Assembly (NCBI GenBank): GCA_011392765.1
Contig: WYCW01000001.1
Coordinates: forward strand, 62,001-126,000
DNA from: Candidatus Thiosymbion ectosymbiont of Catanema sp. Cochon2018
GTDB lineage: Bacteria > Pseudomonadota > Gammaproteobacteria > Chromatiales > Chromatiaceae
DNA length: 64,000 nucleotides
Direction of reading: 5' to 3'
Below the pieces are notes generated by a model that worked only from the letters and a program-made list of their open reading frames with translations, was not told the origin of the DNA and did not search any database. Of the stretch, positions 54,649 through 62,503 are shown one piece after another. Each line of letters opens with the position of its first letter. Position 1 is the first letter of the stretch. A program made the translations under genes and the position numbers.

Positions 54649-55065
54649 ATGGGGGTATTCAGCGTACCAGTAAAGCTAAAAAACTGGCAGAATCGATTTC
54701 TTGCGGATGATAAAAAGGGAGAGGATGTCATATGCAATGCATTGGTGGATTCCGGGGCAACGGAGTTGGCCCTGCCGATAGAGATCATAAGCCGGCTCAA
54801 GCTGGAAGAATTGGATAAGGTACGGGTTTACACTGCCGATGGAGGGGAGCATGAATACCGGGTATTCGGAATTGTCGAAATCGAAGTCGAGGGACGTACC
54901 TGCCATGTCCGTGTAATCGAGCTTCCTCATGGTGCCGAGCCGCTGCTGGGCGCGGTTCCTCTCGAAGAGATGGATTGGCATATATCCCCATTGTATAAAA
55001 GGCTACTTCCGAATCCACGTTCTCCCGAAAAACCACTTTTGCCATTATGCTGCAGTGCAACATGA
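54649..55065 (+). CDS. Retropepsin-like aspartic protease-fold protein
   Basis: A ~138-residue protein with NALVDSGATELALPIEII near the start, the DSGA active-site triad of single-domain retropepsin-like proteases, and RVIELPHGAEPLLGAVPLEEMDW as the matching flap/strand end. Bacterial members are small and mostly uncharacterised; some partner with toxins. No signal peptide. A run of G residues precedes the ATG. It stands between antiporter genes and has lower GC, so it is an insertion in that operon. Confidence 0.75.
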   Translation: MGVFSVPVKLKNWQNRFLADDKKGEDVICNALVDSGATELALPIEIISRLKLEELDKVRVYTADGGEHEYRVFGIVEIEVEGRTCHVRVIELPHGAEPLLGAVPLEEMDWHISPLYKRLLPNPRSPEKPLLPLCCSAT

Positions 55066-55111
55066 GACGTAAGACGTAAGTAGTCGATGGAAATAAAAGA
55101 CGTCTTTGTTT

Positions 55112-55228
55112 TTAGAGGAAGCTGTAGCCGATCTTGAGAATGGCCGACTATTCTATGAAGAAAGGCAACCCGGTCTGGACTATTTCTGGGACACCTTTTG
55201 TCGGACTCCAACTGCTCATTTATGGTGA
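55112..55228 (+). pseudogene. ParE-like toxin fragment
   Basis: LEEAVADLENGRLFYEERQPGLDYFWDTF is the helical front half of a ParE/RelE toxin; the frame then shifts and stops. No start codon of its own. Confidence 0.7.
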
Positions 55229-55478
55229 ATCCGTAAATGAGGATATACCTGGACAATTGCGCTCAATAGACCGTTTGATGACCAAAGTCAGATACGTATC
55301 CACCTAGAATCAGAAGCAAAATTGATGTACAGGAGAAGATCAGGAAACGAGAATCGAGTGTATGGTCATATTTGGATATCGAAAACGATAAAACCGTTTG
55401 AAGAAAAAGAACGACCATAGAAAAATGGAAAAATACGCCATTGTGGATATTGGCTGAAGAGCAAACAATATTGTTACA

Positions 55479-55648
55479 TTTGGGGTCAAAGCAAAAGACG
55501 CTTTACATGTATCATCGGCAATAGAGGGAGATTCGGATTACTTTTTTAACAACTGATGATAAGCTGATAAAAAGATTATCCGTACTAAGAGGAGTTCTGG
55601 CGCTGAGTCCACTGGATATGCTCGGAGTGATACATGAACGTAACAACT
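55479..55648 (+). pseudogene. PIN-domain (VapC-like) toxin tail with T-run frameshift
   Basis: FGVKAKDALHVSSAIEGDSDYF followed, after removal of one T from a run of six at 55542-55547, by LTTDDKLIKRLSVLRGVLALSPLDML. This is the end of a PIN domain with its last acidic residues. Decayed remains of its front are visible at about 55320-55478. Confidence 0.7.
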
Positions 55649-55860
55649 GATACGGAGATTAAACTCCAAGGTATGGAGGCATTGATCGCTGCTTTAGGCG
55701 AAGTACGGGCAGAAAAGTTTATCAGTCTAATTGCACGAGAACCTTTGATTATACAGTATGGCAAAGGAAGTTATGGTCTGATAAGGGCGTAGAGGAAATT
55801 AGTAGAATGGCCATGAAGCGTAGAAAAGAAAATGAGCGGCTAACAAACGCGTCAACCTGA
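55634..55860 (+). pseudogene. Antitoxin-like gene with one frameshift
   Basis: Reads VTTDTEIKLQGMEALIAALGEVRAEKFISLIAREP and, one frame on from about 55744, FDYTVWQRKLWSDKGVEEISRMAMKRRKEN, then enters the attC site. The combined product resembles small helical partners of PIN toxins. It overlaps the toxin remnant. Confidence 0.6.
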
Positions 55861-55909
55861 CCGTCTGCTCGCTGTGCTCATAAATGTCAGGTTACGCCGG
55901 GCGTTAGCC
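55838..55909 (+). other. Integron attC-like site within the antiporter operon
   Basis: A ~72-base dyad from GGCTAACAAACGCGTC to GCCGGGCGTTAGCC, with inner partners CAACCTGAC and GTCAGGTTA. It directly follows the decayed toxin-antitoxin genes, as a cassette end should. Only this and the site at 34818 were found, with no integrase. Confidence 0.78.
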
Positions 55910-56137
55910 GAATAAATATGAATACAATAAGACAAATACGGATAAAGCAATAAGAAGAATTTAACAAAATCGGAGTTAAAGATTTTGTAGATTATTTGTA
56001 ACTTATTGGGTATCGTAAGGGATACACCCTTATTCGCTTGAGAACCGGCCGAGTCCGAAGGGCTGAGCTTCATTGGTACGAGGCTCACCTCACGGATTGG
56101 CAAACGAGAGATGAAACGAAAGCGTTACCTGAAATGC

Positions 56138-56420
56138 AATGCCATTAAGTTAGCTGTTGGCCGCTTGTCGTAGTAGGTTGGGCGAAAGTAGGATGTGGTG
56201 AGCGCGGTAGGTCTTATCAGATGACACTACGGGGGGCGCGAACCGCATCAAGGGGATGGCCCGTACCCACCGGTGTTGTGGCAGTTCACTGGGGTCCAAA
56301 GATGCGGTTCGCGCCTGGCGGTGGTGCAGTCCGGAAAGGACAACACACGCTCACCGCATCCTACGGGCTCTGCCCAACCTTACGAAGTGCGCCAATCAAT
56401 CCGCGAGGATTCGTGTGATT
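56138..56420. repeat. Half family F end and GTTGGGC/GATGCGGT palindromes
   Basis: CAATGCCATTAAGTTAGCTG without a partner, then GTAGGTTGGGCGAAAGTAGG and AACCGCATC/GATGCGGTT pairs ending CCGCATCCTACGGGC. The same scraps occur inside the family F copy at 35655. Confidence 0.6.
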
Positions 56421-56454
56421 GGTGAGGTTTCCTCTTTGCTGGCCGGTAGATCTC

Positions 56455-57094
56455 ATGCGGAAAAAGCAAATTATAAAGATAAGAGTACTTTTATTTCAAT
56501 TGTTTGTATCTGTGAGCGCCTATGCCTCAATAACTCGGGAGCAAGAAGCAGCAGATTGTGGAAAAATAAAAGACTACGCTGATCAAGTAGTAAAGCTCCT
56601 CTATAAGCTCAGAAAAGTATGAGTTGGCGAGGAGAACAATTTGAACTTCAAGTCGCTTGGTCTGAAAGTTGTCAGATGGATAACAGTAAAATAGCGACAG
56701 CTTATAATAACGTAGCTCTAATGTATCTTCATGAAAAAGAATATTTAAAAGCGAAAGCATGGCTGAATCTATCTTCCAAAGATAAAAAGTCGATGCGTTT
56801 AATTTATCGAGACATGAAGATAGCATACAAAATGCTGAAAATTTAGCAAAGAAAATACTAGAGGGGAGTATTGGAGTTATGCCGGTATGTCTCCATGGAC
56901 ATTATACAATTTGCAGAAGAAAAGGCGATTCATATGACATTTACTTTGAAGTGGATATTATTCGGCGTGGACAATGGTATAGTCCAAATTTAGGTGAATT
57001 TCAGCTAGCTTTATATGACAGTAACCACACTCTTTTTGATATGTCGAATACCGAGATGGTAACTTTAATAGTGTCTACGACTTTAAAAAGGTAA
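56455..57094 (+). pseudogene. Secreted TPR-like protein gene with several frameshifts
   Basis: Three successive frames make up one ancestral protein: a signal peptide and start (KKQIIKIRVLLFQLFVSVSAYAS, ITREQEAADCGKIKDYADQVVKL), a helical repeat part (FELQVAWSESCQMDNSKIATAYNNVALMYLHEKEYLKAKAWL) and an end with YDIYFEVDI and GEFQLALYDSNHTLFDMSNTE. The breaks at about 56610 and 56850-56880 inactivate it. Function unknown. Confidence 0.65.
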
Positions 57095-57293
57095 TTTAAT
57101 GAATACAAATGGCGTTTTCTTTAGCTTCGTAAAATTCGTGTCCATTCGTGGTTCTTTTTTTCATCTGCGAAAATCTGCGTAATCTGCGGATTAAAAGAGT
57201 TTTGTGCTCGCGGGAACGTTCGCGTCGATTCGCGTGATTCGTAGTTAAATTCGTAGTTGAAAGGGTATCCTTTTTCAGGTAATAGGTAACGGC

Positions 57294-57677
57294 ATGTCCC
57301 TGATCCCCGATGGCATATCCCTCCCCACCATCGTGTTGGCCTCCGGTTTCATCGTGATACTGATCGGCCTGTGGGGTATGATGACGCGGAAGAATATCAT
57401 TCAGATTATCATCGGTTTTTCCCTGACCGATACGGGGGTCCATATGCTGATGGTCGCCATCGGTTATCTGAACGGCCGCACGGCGCCCATCCTCGATGCC
57501 GCTGTCGACCGCTCCCAGGCCGCCTCGACGGTGGTGGATCCGATCCCTTCCGCCCTGGTGCTGACAGCGATCGTCATCGGGCTGGGGATTACCGCACTGA
57601 TGCTCTCCTACGCCATCCGGATCTATAAGAAGAACCGCTCCTTGTCCATCGACGACTGCAGTGAGCTGAAGGGCTGA
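57294..57677 (+). CDS. mnhC: Mrp/Mnh antiporter subunit C (MbhG, NuoK-like)
   Basis: A 127-residue three-helix NuoK/MnhC subunit: ILIGLWGMMTRKNIIQIIIGFSLTDTGVHMLMVAIGYL and DPIPSALVLTAIVIGLGITALMLSYAIRIYKK. It starts about 3 kb after MnhB, the other side of the inserted cassettes, and the next gene follows 5 bases on. A new promoter would be needed within the inserted DNA. Confidence 0.95.
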   Translation: MSLIPDGISLPTIVLASGFIVILIGLWGMMTRKNIIQIIIGFSLTDTGVHMLMVAIGYLNGRTAPILDAAVDRSQAASTVVDPIPSALVLTAIVIGLGITALMLSYAIRIYKKNRSLSIDDCSELKG

Positions 57678-57682
57678 ACCCC

Positions 57683-60600
57683 ATGGTCGATCCCCTCTAT
57701 ATCTATATCCTGTCCCTGGGCAGTGCCTTTCTGCTTTCTCTTTTCCACCAGCTGCACCGCAATCTCGGGGCCCTGGTATTCCTGGCTACGCTGGCCGGCA
57801 TCACGGTCATCTCCGGCCTGGGATTTGTCGCGCTGGTGGGTGGCGCACCCAGTGTCGAGATCCTGACAGCCGGGCTGGAGCCGCCGCTTTCCATCAATCT
57901 GCGTTTCGGCCTGCAGGAGGCCTTTCTCTCCCTGGCGGTCAATCTGGTCGGTGTCCTCGGCGGTTGGTATCTGCTGCGGCGGCTGCGGGAGCATGTGCAG
58001 GCGCTGATTCTGTTTCTCATGATCGTGATGGGCATCAACGGCATGGTCATGACCCGGGACCTGTTCAATCTGTTCGTGTTCATCGAGATCACCGCCATTG
58101 CGACCTATGCCCTGGTCGGGCTGGAACGGGATCGCAGGACTCTGACCGCCGGTTTCAAGTACGTGATGGCGGGCGGTCTGGCGTCTTCCTTTTTTCTGAT
58201 TGGGACTATCCTGGTCTATCACCTGACCGGCACCCTGAATATCGACGGGATGATCGCCACCCGGTCGCTGCTGGATAATCCGTTAGGAACCTCGGCCCTG
58301 GTCTTTCTGATCGCGGGGATCGTCATCGAGCTGAAGCCGTTTCCGGCCAACGGCTGGGGCCTGGATGTCTATGAGGCGGCGCCCGGCGGCATCGGTGCTC
58401 TCCTCTCGGCAGGGGTCGCTACCGGCGCCCTGGCGGCGTTGTATAAGCTGTTGCCTCTGCTGCAGGTCGATCAGTTGTCCGTGATCGTCTCCGCCGGGCT
58501 GGTGACCTTTCTGTTCTCGAATCTGATCGGGCTCAAGCAGCGAAGCGCGCAGCGCCTGCTGGGCTATTCTTCCATCGCCCAGTTGGGCCTGCTGGTAGCC
58601 GCCGTCGCCTATCTGCTCCAAAGCGGTCGCGAAGAGCTGGTGCCCCTGGTAGTCGGGGGCCTGTTCATCAATCACTTGCTGGCCAAGGCGGGGCTTTTCT
58701 GGCTAGCGGGGGTCCTCGACAAGCAGCTGTGGCGGGACTGGACGGCCCTGACCGGGCGGCCCTGGCTGTTGTTCCTGTTCGGGACCCTGATCTTCGCCCT
58801 GGTGGGACTGCCGCCCTTTCCCGGTTTCTGGGCCAAGTGGGAGCTGGTCATGCAGCTCGCCGCCGACGGGCTGTATGGTTGGCTGGCGGTTATTCTGGTC
58901 GGCTCGCTGTTAGAGGCCGTCTATTTGCTGCGCTGGTTCGGCACCACGCTCGCTGCCAGGGAACGGGCGGAGGCCCGCTTCGATTGGACCGGCCTGACCC
59001 CGCCGGCCGGCTTTGCGCTTCTGCTGTACGGCAGCGGTTGGTATTGGGCGGAATGGCTGGGGGAGCCGGTTTTGGTCACCTTCCTGCCGGTGGTCGCGGG
59101 CGGCCTGCTGTTCCTGCTCGATCGTCTGCCCAGCCGCCTGGTCGGGCTGCTTGCCCTGGCAATCCTGGGCGCCTTTACCTTCCTGATATTGCCTCAGCTC
59201 TCCGGGCTCGCCTGGTTGTTCGGGTTGATCTTCCTGCCCGGTGGCCTGCTGCTGTTTTTTGCCACGCTCTACCGGGGGGGTACAAGACCGGGTTTCTATC
59301 CCCTGATTACGGCCATGCTGATGGCGTTGGGGCTCTTGCTCCATACCCGCACCAGCCTGGGGTTCTTCTATGCCTGGGAGCTCATGACCCTGACCTCCTA
59401 CCTGCTCATCACCTTAGGAAAAGAATCCGCCCGCCCGGCCTTGAGCTATGTGCTTTTCTCCCTGGGCTCGGCCTATCTGATTCTGGCCGGCTTGGCCCTG
59501 GGCTACGGCGCCTCCGGCTCGCCGCTGCTCGCGGGTCTGCAACAGGCGGGGGCGCTCGGCCCCGTCATCTTCGCACTGCTGGCCTTGGGTTTCATCATCA
59601 AGACCGGCGGTCTCGGTTTTCACGTCTGGCTACCCGGCGCCTATACAGAGGCGGAAGACGATTTCACGGCCATGATCTCGGCGGTGGTCAGCAAGGCGGG
59701 GATCTTCGGCTTCCTGGTCGCCGCGATCCACTTGGGCGATCAGGCAGTGGGCGGCCTGGACATCGCCTATCTGGTGTGCTGGCTGGGTCTGCTCACGGCC
59801 CTATTGGGCGCCCTGATGGCCGTGCTCCAGGAGGACGTCAAGCGGCTGTTGGCCTATTCGAGCATGGGACAGGTGGGCTATATCGTGGCCAGCGTGGCTA
59901 TGATGAGCCACCTGGGCTGGGTGACGGCCGTCTACCTGTCCGTCAATCACTTCCTCTACAAAGGGTTACTGTTTCTCGCCGTAGCAGGGGTGATTTATCG
60001 CACCGGCACCCGCGTCATGTATCGGATGGGCGGGATGATCGGTCGCATGCCGGTCACCTTCTTCTGCGCCCTGATCGCCATTATCGCCGTGTCCGGCGTA
60101 CCGCCCCTGACCGGCTTCGGCGGTAAATGGCTGCTGTACAACGGGCTGATCGAAAAGCAGTGGTATCTGCAGGCGGGCATGGCCTTTTTCTCCAGTGCCC
60201 TGGCCTGTCTGTACATGTTTCGACTGCTGCACTCGATCTTCCTCGGTCAGCCCAAGCTGAAGCACAAGGACGTCAAAGAGGCCCCCTGGTGGCTGCTGCT
60301 GCCGCAGGTGGTATTGGCCGGGGTGATCCTGGTCTTCTCCCTGTTTCCGCAATATCTGGTGCAGCCCATCTCGAACGCGATCGAACCCTATCACGCGACC
60401 ACCCTGAACTGGGCCGGCAACCAGGTCACCACCGCCATGGGGCATTGGAACGGCTTCCTCATCATGATGATCGTCGGGGCAGTGTTCATGGCGCCCTTGA
60501 TCTGGATGCTGCTGTCGCGGACCCGCGTGCAACGGGTCAAGCAATTCAACATCGTCTATGCGGCGGAACACCCCGATCGACCGGAGACCACCCACTTCGC

Positions 60601-60796
60601 CTACAACTTCTATCCCTACATCGAAAAGAGCCTGGGCTGGCTGGTACGACCACGGGCCACCCGCTTCTGGAATTCCCTGTCCGAGTGGATCCATTCCCTG
60701 GCATCCGCCCTGAGGAGTGTCTACACGGGCCAGGCGCAGACCTATGTCCAGTTCATCGTCCTCTACCTGGTCGCCCTGGCCTTTCTGATGGGGTAG
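57683..60796 (+). CDS. Double antiporter-type subunit (MnhD/MbhH-like fused to a second NuoL/M/N-like unit)
   Basis: A 1037-residue protein with about 28 membrane helices. Residues ~1-450 are one proton-antiporter unit (LFNLFVFIEITAIATYALVGLERD, the lysine/His-bearing YSSIAQLGLLVAA, FWAKWELVMQL) and ~510-920 a second (FFYAWELMTLTSYLLITLGKE, GLGFHVWLPGAYTEAEDDFTAMISAVVSKAGIFG, LLAYSSMGQVGYIVASVAMMS, TGFGGKWLLYNGLIE), followed by a ~110-residue tail. MbhH/MrpD is normally one unit of ~500. The frame is continuous and GC-rich, so this looks like a true fusion. AAGGG precedes the ATG. Confidence 0.9.
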   Translation: MVDPLYIYILSLGSAFLLSLFHQLHRNLGALVFLATLAGITVISGLGFVALVGGAPSVEILTAGLEPPLSINLRFGLQEAFLSLAVNLVGVLGGWYLLRRLREHVQALILFLMIVMGINGMVMTRDLFNLFVFIEITAIATYALVGLERDRRTLTAGFKYVMAGGLASSFFLIGTILVYHLTGTLNIDGMIATRSLLDNPLGTSALVFLIAGIVIELKPFPANGWGLDVYEAAPGGIGALLSAGVATGALAALYKLLPLLQVDQLSVIVSAGLVTFLFSNLIGLKQRSAQRLLGYSSIAQLGLLVAAVAYLLQSGREELVPLVVGGLFINHLLAKAGLFWLAGVLDKQLWRDWTALTGRPWLLFLFGTLIFALVGLPPFPGFWAKWELVMQLAADGLYGWLAVILVGSLLEAVYLLRWFGTTLAARERAEARFDWTGLTPPAGFALLLYGSGWYWAEWLGEPVLVTFLPVVAGGLLFLLDRLPSRLVGLLALAILGAFTFLILPQLSGLAWLFGLIFLPGGLLLFFATLYRGGTRPGFYPLITAMLMALGLLLHTRTSLGFFYAWELMTLTSYLLITLGKESARPALSYVLFSLGSAYLILAGLALGYGASGSPLLAGLQQAGALGPVIFALLALGFIIKTGGLGFHVWLPGAYTEAEDDFTAMISAVVSKAGIFGFLVAAIHLGDQAVGGLDIAYLVCWLGLLTALLGALMAVLQEDVKRLLAYSSMGQVGYIVASVAMMSHLGWVTAVYLSVNHFLYKGLLFLAVAGVIYRTGTRVMYRMGGMIGRMPVTFFCALIAIIAVSGVPPLTGFGGKWLLYNGLIEKQWYLQAGMAFFSSALACLYMFRLLHSIFLGQPKLKHKDVKEAPWWLLLPQVVLAGVILVFSLFPQYLVQPISNAIEPYHATTLNWAGNQVTTAMGHWNGFLIMMIVGAVFMAPLIWMLLSRTRVQRVKQFNIVYAAEHPDRPETTHFAYNFYPYIEKSLGWLVRPRATRFWNSLSEWIHSLASALRSVYTGQAQTYVQFIVLYLVALAFLMG

Positions 60797-60919
60797 TGGT
60801 TAGATGTCGTTTCCGAGATTCAGACAGAGATACCCCCATAGTGTGTATACCCAGGACCAACAAAATTACAACGCTACCGCTGAAAGGTTGAGCAATTCTT
60901 CGTGGTTCGTGCTTTCGTC

Positions 60920-61310
60920 CAATCGTACAGGATTAACGGGATTTTCAGGATTAACAGGATTTTTCGTCGCTTTAATTACGGTTAGCTGGAGAACACGGAG
61001 TTTAGAGCACTTTGAAAAATACGATTTTCGTCAACGGCATGTCTGAATAATCAATGACTTGAAGTCTTTTGATTGGTGAAAACACCTATTTTTTAAGATG
61101 CCCTTTAGGTGCTTGTGTGGGACTTGTTAAACGGGAACTGACAGAGGAAATCATCGGGGTAGCCTATGCGGTGCATCATGAGTTCAGCTCCGGTTCTCCG
61201 GAGACGGTTTATGAATTAAGCGTGTAACCGTGCGGCGAAAGTCCGGAGCAACAAGAAAAAAATCCTGTTAATCCTGAACATCCTGTTAATCCTGTCCTAT
61301 TAGAATATTG
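60920..61310. repeat. GGATTAACAGGAT repeats, both orientations
   Basis: ACAGGATTAACGGGATTTTC units at 60925-60965 and the inverse ATCCTGTTAATCCTGAACAT units at 61262-61306 face each other across the gap between the two antiporter genes. Confidence 0.7.
61117..61227 (+). pseudogene. GxxExxY-family protein, N-terminal fragment
   Basis: LVKRELTEEIIGVAYAVHHEFSSGSPETVYEL matches the start of GxxExxY proteins (TekIIg..yeVHkeLG.Gl.E.vYe) and is cut by a stop. Those proteins are common accessory genes of unknown function. Confidence 0.75.
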
Positions 61311-61421
61311 CGACGAGCATTCAAATGAAACCGCAATCGGACAAAGGCTGAGAGATAAAATGAATCGCTCTACGCTAACCACTTGAAAATTTACCACCGC
61401 CTCTGATGGGAGGGGCTTTAT

Positions 61422-62342
61422 ATGTCCGAATGGTTGGTTAAAGGCGGCTACGCCGTCGTTTCCGTTGTGGTAGCCGCCGTCTACGGCATTCTGCTCAGCG
61501 GGATCATCGCCCGCACCCTGGCCCGGGTACAGGGGCGGATCGGCATCCCGGTCTGGCAGGGGTTTCTCGATATCTTCAAGCATGCGGCCAAACGCACGGC
61601 TATCAGCCACGGCATCATGTTCTACCTGGGGCCGGTATTTCGCCTCGCCGGCGGTATCGGCACCCTGCTCTTCATCCCCATGCTGTACGGCAGCGAGGTC
61701 TTCGGCAACTTCCATTTCGCCGGCGACGTCATCCTTGTCGTCTATTTCATCCTGTTCGGGGCCCTGGGGATGGCCCTCGGGGCAAGCGAAGGGGGACATC
61801 CTTACAGCGCCATCGGCATCGGCCGCGGACTGGCCCAATTCACCGCCTTCGAGGCCCCCTTCGCCCTGGCGATCATCGCCCTGGCGATCCAGTACGACAC
61901 CCTCTCCGTCTATGACATGGTAGAGGCCCAGCAGGGCGGCGTCGCCAACTGGACTTTATTTACCAATCCACTGGCGGTCACCGCGGCCATGCTGTCGCTC
62001 CTCGGCTCCACCGGTTATTCACCCTTCGACGTGGTCGGTCCCCCGCAAGAGATCCCCATCGGACCCAGGACCGAGTTCCAGAGCGACTTCATCAGCCTGA
62101 TGCGGCTGAATCAGGCCATCTTCGCCGCGGCCAAGCTGGTCCTCTACATGGACCTCTTCTTCGGCGGCGCGACCAACCTCATCGAGCTCATGATCAAGAC
62201 CTGGGCTATCTACATGGTGCCGATCTTCGTAGGAGCCGCATTCCCGAGATACCGCATCGACCAGTCGATCCGCTTCTTCCTACGCTGGCCTACATTGATT
62301 GGGATTGGGGCGGTGGTGTTGGCGGATTACATGTATGGATAA
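61422..62342 (+). CDS. NuoH/EchB-like membrane subunit (MbhM-like)
   Basis: A 306-residue protein with about eight helices of the complex I subunit H/NiFe-hydrogenase family: ARTLARVQGRIGIPVWQGFLDIFKHAAKRT (the RxQGRxGP region), FEAPFALAIIALAI, GYSPFDVVGPPQEIPIGPRTEFQSDF and YRIDQSIRFFLRWP. It joins the antiporter arm to a peripheral redox module. GGGAGGGG lies 8 bases upstream. The expected partners (NuoB/C/D/I-like) do not follow; AT-rich accessory DNA does. Confidence 0.92.
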   Translation: MSEWLVKGGYAVVSVVVAAVYGILLSGIIARTLARVQGRIGIPVWQGFLDIFKHAAKRTAISHGIMFYLGPVFRLAGGIGTLLFIPMLYGSEVFGNFHFAGDVILVVYFILFGALGMALGASEGGHPYSAIGIGRGLAQFTAFEAPFALAIIALAIQYDTLSVYDMVEAQQGGVANWTLFTNPLAVTAAMLSLLGSTGYSPFDVVGPPQEIPIGPRTEFQSDFISLMRLNQAIFAAAKLVLYMDLFFGGATNLIELMIKTWAIYMVPIFVGAAFPRYRIDQSIRFFLRWPTLIGIGAVVLADYMYG

Positions 62343-62503
62343 CCGCTGGGAATTATTTTTTCCGCAAATGAACGCGAATCAACGCAAATTGATCGCAAGT
62401 AGAGAAAAAACCACGAATCACACGAATCCTCGCGGATCGATTCGCGCACTTCGTAGGTTGGGCAAAGCCCGCCAGGGACGGTGGGCGTGCCCAACAATGG
62501 TGC

